Shown one piece after another: positions 42,468-54,295 of a stretch of 64,000 bases of DNA (its first letter is position 1; each line of letters opens with the position of its first letter). The stretch is from Brasenia schreberi (Eukaryota; Streptophyta; Magnoliopsida; Nymphaeales; Cabombaceae), in NCBI GenBank assembly GCA_036023115.1, contig JAYKKT010000080.1:10128501-10192500 (forward strand). Reading direction: 5' to 3'. The notes beneath the pieces were generated by a model. The model worked only from the letters and a program-made list of their open reading frames with translations. It was not told where the DNA came from and ran no database searches. A program made the position numbers and the translations under genes.

Positions 42468-43700
42468 GATGCCCCTCTTTGGCATTATCCGAATGGATTT
42501 GGATAATGGCAAAGACGACAACACCCCTGTTTACTCTCTCCCCGGATCTATCCTCGAGAATATGGGATCGCCCCAGTTTTGAGAAAAGTATTTTCTTTAA
42601 GCCTGGTAGGAGGAGATTTTCGCCAAAGGGGACATATCTATATGGTTCTAATCCTAATTGGGATTGATGCAAGTATCCATGCGTGCATATGAAGGAGAGG
42701 GATGGGATGATATGCTAGGAAGTATGGTCTCCTAGAGACTTAATATAATGGTTGAACTTTGGAGTCTTGTGAAGACCTGCTGCACCAAGTGAGCTGGTCC
42801 TATGTTGCTCGATGTTCGAAGATTCTCTAAACTCGTTTTTAAAAGAGGAAAACTCCTTTTAGCTTCAATCCTAAGGACTTCAGCTTTTCGTGTTTTCTCT
42901 TTACTTGATTCTTGACACTCGCTAATCTAGTGGAGGTTTTATAAGAAAATCAAGCCCTATTTCAAAATTCCTACGGCTTACTTAGACGTCTAACTCTCAA
43001 ACAAGATGAGATTCAAGTAAGTAAATCCTATTTTTACTTTAGGATTACTTAGAATGAACCTTTCTTCACCTTGGGATAAGTCACAGGGATGGGAAAGAGT
43101 TTACCACGGTCCCTTCTGGAGTGTCCCGTGGTTTGAGGCACAGAGGCGTAAAACTGCTTTTTTTGAGCTTTTTGGCCTTTTCTGTTTTTTTCATAGAGGG
43201 TCTCCCATTGGGAGTATTTTTTCTTTATTCCCTTTTTTCCATAGAATACATGATTTTTCTTTTGTTTCAACTTTCTTTTGGGAAAGAGATTTTTGCAGGG
43301 ATTTCCCTTTTTTCTTTTTGGCCAAGTTTTCCTTTTGGGGGAAGAGAAGAGAAATGGGGAAGGACTTATCCCAAGATCTACTCGATTCTTCCTAGATCAG
43401 CCTATTTAGAAATAGCACGTACTACTTGCAGGTATCTTGCTATTTTGAACCAGGCCTTCGTTTGTAAGAAGAAGGATTTTGAAATGTCACCCATTGGTTT
43501 TGGAAAACTCCTCTTTTTTCACAAGCAATCGAGTCTCTCATTCAGGGTTGCACGATTTGCTTTGATCCTTACTCACGACGTTTCAAAAAAGAGGTTTTGA
43601 AAATATTTTCAAAATAGGCTTTAGCTTAGACCCTACACATGGTATTTTTTCAAAAATTGAGCATTTATAGGGTCGGCTAAGTTCCTACCCTCGACATCGA
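42468..43700 (-). other. Tat copy C 3' untranslated region
   Basis: Non-coding; matches 30596-31790. The polypurine-like GCCAAAGAGGGGCATC (minus strand) abuts the LTR. Confidence 0.75.
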
Positions 43701-43755
43701 TTAGCCAATATGCATTATTCGTGGTGGTTCAATGCACAACATAAGGGCCATCCCA

Positions 43756-44851
43756 CTAGGGCTGCCACTTTCCAAGTGGATGTGGGCCACGATATTGGAT
43801 GATTTTGAGCACAAGGTCTCCCACTTTGAAGTGGAGAGGTCTTATATGCTTCTCATAGTGTCGGGCTATCCTTTGCCGGTATGCATGTGCATGATCCATG
43901 GCAAGGAGCCTTTGCTCATCTAATAAGTCAAGTTCGGCCATCCTAGCATGCTGAAACGTCTCTAGGCGAAGGTCGAGTGCAATGGATGTATGAAATGAAT
44001 GAATTTCGGTATGAATGGGGAGAATGGAATTTGTGCCATACACCAACTCAAATGGCATGACATTTGTGAGAGTTTGGATGGAAGTCCTATAAGCCCATAA
44101 GGCTTCATCCAGCTTCTCATGCCACGTCCTACCCTTCTCTAAAGTCTTCTCAATAATGCTTATGAGAGTCTTATTGGTGGCTTCGGCTTGGCCGTTGCCT
44201 TGAGGGTAGTAGGGCGATGAGAAGTGGTGAGTTATGCCATACGTGTTATATAACTTAACCATCCTCTCATTTTTGAAGGGGGGTACCATTGTCGGACACT
44301 AAGTCCTTTCGAACCCCAAAGTGAGCCAGAATGTTTTTCCTAATGAACGCCACTACATGTTGCCCCTGGACATTGGTCAGGGAGGTAGCTTCAACCCATT
44401 TGGAAAAGTATTCATTGGCTGCTAGGATAAACCTATGCCCATTTGATGCATTTGGAAAAATTGGTCCTATGATGTCAAACGCCCACATGGTGAATGGCTA
44501 GGGGCTGACCACGGAATGCAATGAAGATGAAGGGATATGGATGGCGTGTCCATGCACTTGACATGGGTGACACTTCCTAACATGGTCATGGCAATCCTGC
44601 TTTAGAGTAGACCAAAAGTAACCAGCTCTAAGTATTTTCATTGCCATCATATTGACATTTACATGCCCTCCACATTCTCCATCGTGGAATTCATGCATTA
44701 CTATCCGAGCCTCCTCAAGGTCGACACACCTTAGTAAGATGCCAGTAAAGCTCTTTTTGTAGAGAACCCCTCCCAAAATCGAATATCGGGTTGAAATTCT
44801 TCGTATGAAAGCTTTTGTCTTTAGATGTAGCGAATTCGGAAAATCCTCCAC
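43756..44851 (-). pseudogene. Tat copy C: integrase
   Basis: Minus-strand frames 44851-44498 (HHCC zinc region: HDGECGGHVNVNMMAMK ... CHPCQVHGH), 44488-44267 (core: first Asp in WAFDIIGPIFPNAS, second Asp in VSDNGTP) and 44289-43756 (Glu in NGQAEATNK, then C-terminal HFKVGDLVLKIIQYRGPHP). All three catalytic acidic residues are present at codon level. A stop separates the zinc region from the core at about 44490, and a one-base shift follows NGTP, where the frame turns from the core into the last segment. It is the most complete integrase in the window but still broken. Confidence 0.87.
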
Positions 44852-47600
44852 TTTCTAGAAAACTTTTTATGTCGTGAAACCAAGGTTTTTCAGTATCAGT
44901 TTGTTTGTTTTGGCAAATTTGAAGATCGTGTGTGGATGGAGTGGGAGAATGCCATATTTCTAAGGGTCTGGTTCCCAAAGTGGGATCGACCCTTAGGGCT
45001 GAGCCCAAGCATGAGAGGGCATCGGCAATGCCATTATCCTCTCTTCCTACGTGTGCGAGAGTACACGATTTGAACGACTCGACCAGCTTCGTGGCCAACT
45101 CGTGGTATGGAAGAAGTTTTTCATTTTTAACCATAGTTTGATTTTAGGATTTTTGTAAGAATTTGAAATTAATTATTTACTTTTACCCGTCCTTACTTTT
45201 TAAGAATTTGGCTTATGCACATTTGTATAAATGTATTACTGAATGTGTCAATGACAATTATTTATTAGTAAAAAATTATCAATGATACTACTGCATACAT
45301 CAAGATTGTGGTATTTGAGGATCTCTCTTTGCTTTAGGTTAGGTGTGGAAACAACTATGGTTGGCTTAAAGCCATAATTTGTGGGAAGCTTGAGGGGACC
45401 ATAGATCTTTAGGAGCTTCCACCAGTTGCAAATTGAGAGTTAGGAACTATCAAGTTGATGAACGATTGCCAATGATGGGGAGGCCTCACAGGACCTGGTG
45501 GACGGGTTGATGAGTTCTTAATGGATATGTAAGTCTTGAAGAGGAATAATAGTAACCACCAATACGGTAGAGCAACAAGAAGTTGATCTTGAAATGACAC
45601 CATTGTCAAATGAAAGCAGTTGATTTAGAGACAGGCACAATCTAATTCACGATTCCTAATATAATTATATTTATATACACATGCTATTGATTGATATGAT
45701 ACATTAGGATTTTTCTTTGATTTGTTAGCATGATACATTAATATTTTCCCTTGATTTATTGGCGTATACATTAGGATTTTTCTAATTTCCTCAATTATCC
45801 TCACTGTCCTTTCTTTTTTCATTTTAGCCACAATATTTAGCCACAATATGATTTTATGATCTTGTAATAATATGAAATTAATTGTATTTCCTTTTTAACT
45901 TGTCCTTACTTTTAAAAATTTAGTAGCCTCTTTATTGTATAAATATTGTATGAGTGTAGCAATGATAATTATCAATTATACATTAGGATTTTCCTTTAAT
46001 TTCCTCCTGATTCTTGCATTTTTTCATTTGATCTAGCCATAGTATGGTTTTGGGATTTTTGTAAGAATATGAAATTAATTATTTTCCTTTACACATCCTT
46101 ACTTTTAAGAATTTGACAGTCCCGTTGTTGTATAAATATTGTATGAATGTATCAACGATAATTATCTATTATACATTAGAATTTTCCTCTAATTTCCATT
46201 CGATCCTTGCTATTTTTCATTTTTAACCATAGTATGATTTTAGGATTTTGTAAGAATCTAAAATTAATTATTTTCACTTTTACTCTGTCCTTACTTTTAA
46301 GAATTTGGCAACCCTTGTGGTATAAATGTTGTATGAATGTGTCATGTCAGCTGATAATTATTTATTGGAAAAAATTATCATGATCTGCTGTATTACATCG
46401 AGATTCATGGTATTTGAGGACTCTCTTTTGCCAGGTTAGGTGTGGAAACAACTATAGGCTACAGCTTAAAGAAAGCCAATTTGAAGGAAAGCTTGAGGGG
46501 ACCATAGATCTTCTGAGAGCTTCCATAGATTGCAAATTGAGATTGGAACTATCAAGTCGATGAAGGTTGCCCGAATGATGGGGAGGCCTCCTAGGACACT
46601 GGTGGATGGGTTGACGGGTTCTTAATGGAGATGTATGTCGTTTGAAGAGGAACAATACCAACACGGATTAGAGCAAGAAGTTGATGCAGAAGTAACACCA
46701 TTGTCGAAAAGCAGTTACAGAACCCGACACAATCTGATTCCTCATATATAATTATATTTATATACACATCTTATTGATATAATACATTTAGGATTTTTCT
46801 TTGATTTAATGGCGTGATATATTAAGATTTTTCCTTGCAATTTATTGGCATAAGCCATTAAGATTTTTCCCTAATTTCCTCCTTATCCTTGCTTTTTCAT
46901 TTTAGGCCTCATTATCCTTGCTTTTTTTTCATTTTTAGCCCACAATATGTTTTTATGATTTTGTATGAATATGAAATTAATTGTTTTCCTTTTACTTGTC
47001 CCTTACTTTTAAGAATTTGGTAGCCCCGCTTATGTGTATAAATATTGGCATGAGTGTATCCAATGATAATTATCAATTATACATTAGGGATTTTCCCTTA
47101 ATTTCCTCATGATTCTTGCATTTTTTCATTTTTTTTTTTTGCCATTAGTATGATTTTAGGAATTTTTGCTTAAGGATATGAAATTAACTATTTTCCTTTT
47201 ACTTGTCCTTACTTTTAAGAATTTGGATAGTCCCATTATTGTGTAAATATTGTATGAATGTATCAACGATAATTATACAGCTCATTACATTAGAATTTTC
47301 CTCTAATTTCCTTGATCCTTGCTTTTTTTCATTTTTAACTTGCCAAATCTTAACACTTGGTTTATGACAAGTAAAGAATCTCTAAAGACTTCGATGCATG
47401 ATGCCCCTAGAGTTTTCGAAATTTTTAAGCCTTGGATGAGTGCTTCATACTCGGCTGTGTTGTTGGAACACTCGAAATCTAGGCGAATGGCTATGGGTAT
47501 TTCTCCCTTTTCAGGGGATATGAGGACGATTCCAGCCCCAGCCCCTCTTTGGTTTCGTGCCCCATCGAAGTGCATCTTTCACACTTGGTATTCATTTAAA
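44715..47600 (-). pseudogene. Tat copy C: archaeal-type RNase H, split by a TRIM-like array
   Basis: The first half is at 47600-47338 (HFDGARNQRGAGAGIVL, ECSNNTAEYEALIQGLK, then a changed RDSLLVINQVL where GDS is expected). The second half is at 45131-44715 (NEKLLPYHELATKLVESFKS ... HVGREDNGIADALSCLG). The halves are separated by 2.2 kb of inserted repeat. Loss of the acidic Asp environment (G to R beside it) and the insertion both inactivate it. Confidence 0.85.
45132..47337. mobile_element. TRIM-like tandem array of short terminal repeats
   Basis: About eight or nine copies of a ~180-200 bp unit (landmarks: TGATTTTAGGATTTT, GAAATTAATTATTTTCC, TTACTTTTAAGAATTTG, ATTATCAATTATACATTAGG, CATTTTTAAC) alternate with two copies of a ~370-bp internal segment (45300-45660 and 46390-46740; landmark GGGGAGGCCTC). 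Short terminal repeats flanking short internal regions, concatenated, is how TRIM elements look. A weak TGGTATTTGAGGA at the internal start resembles an eroded tRNA-Met primer site. The array is flanked by TTTTTCATTTTTAAC on both sides; this may be a target duplication, though the repeat ends with similar sequence. No coding capacity. Confidence 0.75.
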
Positions 47601-47660
47601 CAGTTTGATAAAATATGATTTTGGAATTGGTTTTGAAATATGCCTTCATCGGGCATTTTG

Positions 47661-48920
47661 TCAAGTGTGGGGTACACATCTTAAGGGGAAGTCGGCCACA
47701 TAGTCGGCTAGGGCTTGACCCTTGATGGAGATTTGATGGTGGTATTTCAAGTCATACTCCATCAAGAGGAGCTGCCATTTACCCAGCCTTCCTGTGAGGA
47801 TAGGTTTTTCAAACAGATGCTTGATGGGATCAAGCCTAGACACTATCTAGATCTCATGATCTAGGAAGTAGTGTCGAAATTTCTGGCAGGCCCATACCAA
47901 GGCCAAGCAAGTCTTCTCCATGGCTTGATAATTTTGTTTATAAGCCAAGAGAGTTTTCGAAATGTAATAGATGGCATACTCTCTATGGGTATCATCCTCA
48001 TATTGAGCTAGCAATGCACCCAAAGCATTCGTATGCACAGAAATATAAAGTAAAAGAGGTTTTCCTTACTTTGGAGGGTTTAAAACAGGAGGATTAACCA
48101 AATACGCTTTTAGTCTTTCTAAAGCTTTTTGGCAATCATCGTCCCATACGAATTTCACCCATTTTCTCAAAAGTTTGTTGAAGGGTTCGCATCTTGTAGC
48201 GAGGTTTGAAATAAACCTACGAATTGATTGAAGGCGACCTTGGAGGCTATGAATTTGCATAAGATTGGAGGGTGGAGTCATGTCTATGATGGCTCTACAC
48301 TTAGAGGGGTCGACTTCAATGCCCCTCTGGCTTACCATAAAGCCTAAGAGCTTACCAGATTCAACGCCGAACACGCACTTTTGAGGGTTTAGCTTTACTT
48401 TGTAAAGCCTAAGCCTTTCGAAAAAATTTTGTAAGCATTCGATATGGGTGCATCGAGTTTTGATTTAGCCAAGAGATCATCCACATATACCTCTATGAGC
48501 TCATGAATCTGATCGTGAAAGATCGTAGTCATAGATCTTTGGTAGGTGGCGCCGGCATTTTTCAAACCAAAGGACATGACTGTATAGCAGTACGTGCCCC
48601 AGGGTGTTGTGAAAGCAGTTTAAACTTGATCTCTTGGGGCTAATTTGATTTGGTTATATCCTGAATAGCCATCCATGAATGAAAACATTTCATGATTTGC
48701 AGTACTATCGACTATCAAATCAATGTTAGGTAAAGGAAAGTTATCCTTTGGAGTGGCTTTGTTCAGGTTTCTGAAATCGATGCATATTCGAATTTTCCCA
48801 TTGGATTTTCAAACTACAACAATATTTGACAACCAATCAGAATATGCAATGGGTTTTATAAAACCGGCCTTTAGCATATCTTCTAAACCCTCTTTAACTT
48901 GTGCATGCACGTTCGGATGA
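47661..48920 (-). pseudogene. Tat copy C: RT core and retroviral-type RNase H
   Basis: Minus-strand frames. 48577-48395: RT palm end with EVYVDDLLAKSK (YxDD box). 48374-48066: connection with GFMVSQRGIEVDPSKCRAI. 48038-47847: RNase H, YAIYYISKTLLAYKQNYQA. 47843-47661: its end, HHQISIKGQALADYVADF. Single-base changes and small deletions separate the four. RT core sequence between 48580 and 48880 is recognisable but out of frame. Confidence 0.84.
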
Positions 48921-50239
48921 ATCTTTCTAAGCTTTTGTTTATGGGTTTCGAATCCGAATCTAGGAGAAGACAATGCTCTACGACTCTTGGGTCTATACCC
49001 GGCATGTCTTCATACGTCCATGCAAACACATCTATACAGGTTTTCAGAAATGCAATGAATGATGATGCTTCATGCTCATGCAAACATGCGCCTATCTTAA
49101 TATGTTTGGGCTTTGTTTCACTCCCTAGGTTGATCTCTATGAAATCCCCTCCTACTGAATTTGAAGGTTTTTCAAAATCGAGAATTTTATGAAACTCTGG
49201 GAGCTCGGAGGTTGGATCTTCCTCCGGGCTTTGATCTTTCTCGAAAGTATTGAGTTTTGAAAACACCTGGTTTTTTACTTGGATTTTCAACGGATTTCGA
49301 AGCTTTTGGTCTTGTTATGAAGACAACTTTCTTTTCGAAATCCTTGGCTTTTTCCAAACTTTTACCAGGAGCTGGTATATACAGGATTTTGTTTTTGGGT
49401 ATTTCTAAATTTTCGATTTTTTTGGGTTTTTGTAAAGCAAACACACTTGGAGCTATACAAACAACAGTTTTTTTGGTTTTTCCATCTTTTTTGAATGTTT
49501 TTGATTTTTGGGATTTTCCAATTTGTTTTTGAATTTCGGGTTTTTCCAATGTTTTTGATTTTTGGTTTAAGAAGGGATCTTCCATCATACCTACAAAGGA
49601 AAACGCCACAAGTTAAACTCTAAACAAGAGGTCTAAATCGTAGGTTTCTGGTTCACTAGGCTCTAGGGCACCCTTGACCCAGGTGGTCACAGGGGGTGGC
49701 TCTGGTGGTATTTTGGGAGTATAGCCGATCTCATATCGGCTTGGGTTGGCCCTTGACACTATGGGCTCTAGGAGACCCTGGTTTTGTGCCCCTAGACAAA
49801 AATGGCATATATCCCATGTTCAATAGCATGTTCCATGATTTTTTGTTTTTTGAAAATTTTTGGTATAAGTCATGATTCTGGAACATGCTATCATCCATGT
49901 TATGCTCATATGGCTTTTTGTCTAGGGGTTTTGGGAATGGACGACACTTGGTCTTTCCTAGGATCGTGATGGTTTTGAGTGGGCTAGCCTTGGACTTCCC
50001 CTTGATACATAACACCTTCCTAGGCTTTTGAAGGACGAGATTGGGTGGCTTGACCAAGGTTTTCCCCAGGTTGGCCTCGTAGGCTTGAGAACTCGACAGA
50101 CAGGGAAAATTCTGTATTCCCTGAAGCTGAGGGTGACTCTCACCTAGAATTACCACGACCTGATTTTCAAAAGGGATTTTGACACACCTATGGAAGGTGG
50201 ATGGTACAGCTTGCAGGCTGTGTATTCAAGGCCTTCCCA
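48883..50239 (-). pseudogene. Tat copy C: protease tail, linker and RT entry
   Basis: Frames 50156-49731 (post-protease region: VILGESHPQLQGIQNFPCLS ... YQKFSKNKKSWNMLLNMGYM), 49609-49187 (Lys-rich linker) and 49290-48883 (RT entry with IAFLKTCIDVFAWTYEDMPG). The protease active site is absent; the sequence ends at 50240, where LTR sequence begins. Confidence 0.8.
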
Positions 50240-52732
50240 GATATATATATATATATATATATGGGCCCGAAGGTCGCCAACGTGTGCGTGTGTGTTGTGT
50301 ATAAATGTAAAGACAACTCACATGACTTGGAATGTAAAACCCAGCCGAAAGGGAGATACAACTATATATATATATGAGGCCGAAGGTCGTCAACGTGTGC
50401 GTGTATGTTGTGTATATATTGAAATGCAACTCACACAACTGAAAATTAACAACCCAGAATTGAAAGACGTACACAACTGAACCGGGAAAACTCATGCAGC
50501 TGAAAATATATAGATATGGCTATATCTTAGTGGCTGCCGAGGCCAAAAGGTGCGTGAAGGTGCTTGAGCAAGAGCTCGGGTGTCTTTGGGTGCGAGTGTG
50601 GAATTTTAAATGACAACTCACACGACTTAAAGTAACAACCCAGCTGAATGGAAATACATATATATGATAAGACCAAAAGCTCAATGCACACGTGGGTGTA
50701 GTGTGTAAATTTAAAGACAACTCACGCAGCTCTTACTAGAGTCTTTGGAGTAAGAGAGAAGGCTTAATGGTGTACGTGGGTGCTTGGTGTACGAGATAAG
50801 AGCTAAGGCTCAAGTGCACTTGTGTGAATCGTGTACGACATAAGAGCTAAAGCTCAAGTGCATGTATGTGTCTCGTGTGCCAAGCAACAATATTACATTC
50901 CGGGGGGAGACAATGCTCCGTTAATACAACCCCGTGTTCGAATTGAATTAAGTATAAAGCAAGTTAGCGTAAGGGACCAAGTTTAAAAACTTACAAATAG
51001 CTGGTCCGTCGTCACTTGCTCGTGATTGGGCTTGTGTCCACTTCGGGCAACCAAGGACGTGCTCCCTTGAAGCTTGAGGCGTGAAGTGGTTGGCCGGAGG
51101 TTGAGCTTGGTGGGGTTTGGCGTGAGAGGTAAGGCTCACGGGTGTGTAAGGTGTGGGGCTTTAGTGGGATAGGCAAGGGAGGTCACGGATTTTGGTGGGG
51201 CTATGGCAAGGAGGTCACGGGTTTTGGTATGGAGTCAGGGTGCTAGGTGGTAGGTCACGGCAGGGGTGTTGGGTGGTAGGTCACGACAGGGGTGTTAGGT
51301 GGGGTATGGGAACGTAAGGCGGTGGATGTGGGGTGTGGAGTGTAAGGCGGTGGGATGGAAGGCTAGGATGTGGTGTAGGCTAGGCTGTGACGTGGTAGGG
51401 TGGCAGGGAGTCGGTGGTAGTGGCTGGGGTCGGTGGAGTTGGTGGGGTGAGTTAGTCGGGGCGACAGGTGCCAGGTGGGCGCGCAGGAGGCGCGTGGCGC
51501 GTGCGCAGAGCGGGAGCTGGGCACGGGTGGGGCGCGCTACGGTGCGCAGGGGTGTTCGGGTGATGGGGTTTGCGTCGGTTAGGGTTTGGGCTGGTTTAAT
51601 TAAGATTAGGGGTGCTGTGGGGTAGTTAGGTGGTGCTGATTAGTGTAGGTTTAAGGTGGTTTAGAGGGTTAGGAATAGAAAGGTTTAGGGAGTAAATCAA
51701 GCTTACCTCTTAGGGTCGGTTGGGGTGTGCTTAAGCTTCAAACCAGCCACTCCAAAGGCTTTTTGTTTAAGCAAATCCAGCCCTTAATCAAGGTGGTGCA
51801 GCCAACACTAATCCCCTTTTAAGCCCACAATTAAGCCACTAAACAAAATTAAGAAAGCACTAAGCATTCACCTTAATACCCTCTCTCTCCTCGAAGCTCC
51901 TCCAAGTGGATTTCACGTGAACTTTTTGGAGACCCCCTCACTCCTATTTATAGGCAAATCAGGTGGGTCTTGACTGGTTTGGATCATGGAATCCATGTGG
52001 ATCTTGTATCTCGGATATTTTAAGATCCATATCCGATCCAAATCTAACATTTTTATGGATATGGATATGGATATTTTGGTCCGATCCAATCCAAACACTA
52101 TTTGGATATGGATCTGGATATTTATGGTCCAGATCCACTCCAAATTTTCTCTGGATGGTCCTTCTTGGCTTTTCGAGGCGGACGTTTTGTGCGGACACTG
52201 GCTTCATCAGTGCTCCGTTTGGTGTTGGGTTTTTCCCAACTTTGTCGTCCGGGCTCCATCTCGCCATTCTGGACTCCGTTTCTGCTTGATTTTGCCATTT
52301 CTGGCTCAGATCTCCGTTACTTGGATGGGGATGCTTGATTTGGCTTTTTAGGTGCTCTGGGCTTGCTTTCTGCATCGGGCCTGGGCCTTCCCTTCGCCTT
52401 TTGACCTTGGCTTTTATTAGGCCAGGATGCTGCTTTTGGGCTTCTGCCCCCGTTCCTGAGGCTGCTTTGGATTTGGCCTTTGTGGGCTGGTTTCTGGGCT
52501 GCTTCTCGATCAGGTGTCGTCTTCCCTGCTTCACCTGTTCATCTTTGGCTTTTTGGAAAAGTAGGACTTGTTCCGAGTTTCAAGGAATTTATATGGGATA
52601 CGGGGTTCAAAACAGTATTTACAAGCTTTTTGGGAAGCTCCTAGGTTTTCGAAAATGCAAAATGGCCCTTTGGGTTGATTTGCAAACCAGGGATTTGTTT
52701 TCTTACAATCATGGGATTTTGGGGTGTTTACA
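50240..52732 (-). repeat. Truncated 5' LTR of Tat copy C
   Basis: Matches 39938-42467 of the 3' LTR and ends in the same GGGGTGTTTACA. About 750 bp of the other LTR end are missing. The junction with protease sequence is at an AT run. Compared with the 3' LTR it has further small deletions, for example near 51450 and 51560, and a shorter GGATAT-rich stretch at 51990-52130. Confidence 0.87.
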
Positions 52733-52822
52733 CAGTTACATGTGCCCATCCATGATTCGGTAGTCGTGGAGACAAACCCTCATAAATTGTTGGAAGAAAT
52801 TCAAGCATTTCCATAGCTATGA
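52733..52822. other. Remaining intron 1 sequence, right piece
   Basis: A short stretch between the Tat copy C end and the left boundary of the segmental duplication. No feature is seen. Confidence 0.5.
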
Positions 52823-53964
52823 CCCTCGAAAACACACTCGCCTAAGATAGTTCGCATTCATCAAATTAAGATCGGGCGTGATATGCGAGAGGGGAAGGAG
52901 AAGAAAGCTCAATGAAAATTCCGGAAGAAACAATTTGACCCCAAATACCGGGACGAGATTTTGTTTTCGTTCTGATTAGCTATACAAACAGAAGATTAGT
53001 AACAAAAGCCCAACCCCAGCTAGGATATCGCAGAGAAAAGATTAATAACAAAGAAGAACCGTCTTCACGGAATTCAGATTGATAAAAAGAACGGCAGATA
53101 GACTACAGGCAGACAACAGAGAGAGAGAGAGTTGCCTGTGCTGCCTTGGTGGGGCCAAAGGCTCCCATTGATCCTTAGAGTCTGTATCATTGATAGCTGC
53201 AATGGAGAACTACACCAAAGGAAGAGACAAAGTAAGAACAAGAGGGGGAGTAGAGAGAGAGAGAGATGGCGTAGGTGAAGAATCTAACCATATTTTTCTT
53301 CGCCGAACCGAAGAACAACCTTCAAAGACTTCGTTGAGGGCATTGGCGCCTTCGCATTGAGTTCTCACAACAACGATAGAGAGAAGTGATTTTTTTTATA
53401 AGTGAAACTGTGATTAAAGAATAAGACAGCAAAAACTTGTTTGTCTGCAGAAGGGGGATCAGGATCGATACACACACACCTCCGTTTATCCCAAAATGTC
53501 CCAAGTTATTTTTGAAATTTACAAAAACATCTTTCTTGGTGAGACTCTCCCTGGTTATGTGTGAACCAACGTTTTGCTCGTGTTTCCATCCGTTCTTCTC
53601 GCTATTTTTTGTTTGCCACCGCATTTCGATCTATAATCATTTGTATTAAAAGAATGGATTGAAATCTATCAAAAGAATGAATTTCGGAAGAAAAGGAAGA
53701 AAAAAGGGGTTTTCCGATTTCTTGATTGAATTCGAAGTGGATTCATCGATTTATCGAGAATTCATCGAGGTATTTGTTAATTTTGTATTATTATTTCATT
53801 TTTTCAGTATTTTTAATGTTATTAAGCATTGAAAAAACTTAGTTTTTTACGACATCATGCGGATCAGAGATGCACCCTAGGCGTGTCTCCCATTTGAGTG
53901 AGACTCACTTGGGATACGTCTCCCACTAAGTGACAGACACCTGATGCACGCCTCCCCCTAAGTG
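52823..53964. repeat. Segmental duplicate 1 carrying CABIN1-like exon 1
   Basis: Begins CCATAGCTATGACCCTCG and ends near CTGATGCA; it is about 95% identical by eye to 54296-55346. It has about 98 bp (53330-53428) absent from duplicate 2. The junction word AAGAC flanks the missing part, suggesting a microhomology deletion in duplicate 2. The ends are not TG...CA in a convincing LTR form and no transposon domain lies between the copies. Confidence 0.9.
53136..53291 (-). pseudogene. CABIN1: CABIN1-like exon 1, duplicate 1 (frameshifted)
   Basis: On the minus strand CAT/ATG at 53289-53291 is the last codon of a leader exon (...AAAAATATG/GTTAGA). A 79-nt intron with a long pyrimidine tract and GTGTAG acceptor follows. 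Then comes FSIAAINDTDSKDQWEPLAP (53209 down), the invariant N-terminus of plant CABIN1-like proteins. The coding exon is 74 nt, one base shorter than in duplicate 2; a C is lost in the run encoding Ala-Pro-Thr, which shifts the last codons to PRQHRQ. The exon end is CAG/GCAACT, a GC-type donor. This copy lies nearer exon 2 but would be out of frame with it. Confidence 0.8.
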
Positions 53965-54295
53965 TGACTGATATGATATAAGTTCGAGGTTGTAATGTCA
54001 GTGTTTCATCTAGGAGAGACAACGCATCATTGCACGGGGGACGCTCTCGTAGACAATAATGAGGAAAAAAAGAAATCGACCCTTTACGTTACAAGGAGGA
54101 TAAATCAACCTCACATTGCATATAAGATCTGAGAGTAACATGTAACGAGATACTTGGTATTCCAATGAAGGGCCAACTTGTTGCCTTGACAAATAGATAA
54201 TGTTTAGAAGTAAAAAAAAAATTAGGTCATATATGTTAGGAATGGGCATCGATGAAGTTGTATGTGAGATTAAAGTAATTAAGTTTGAGATATTT
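53965..54295. other. Spacer between the two segmental duplicates
   Basis: About 330 bp with no recognisable gene or repeat. A 110-codon minus-strand frame at 54010-54342 has no domain and crosses the duplicate boundary. Confidence 0.4.

Larger units (their letters stand above)
39186..52732 (-). mobile_element. Tat-lineage Gypsy element, copy C
   Basis: Minus-strand element. Its 3' LTR is 39186-42467 and its 5' LTR is truncated at 50240-52732. The internal region from 50240 down to 42468 covers protease, RT, dual RNase H and integrase; gag and the primer-binding site are gone. The 5' LTR jumps directly into the protease region at an AT dinucleotide run (50241-50262), so one deletion removed the end of the LTR through gag. 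A TRIM-like array (45132-47337) interrupts the archaeal-type RNase H. I do not find a convincing target duplication at the ends. Confidence 0.86.

Noticed and set aside
39186..52737. A 5-bp target duplication for Tat copy C (GAGTC against CAGTT)
   Set aside because: Only three of five bases agree and the left LTR end is eroded, so it cannot be claimed.
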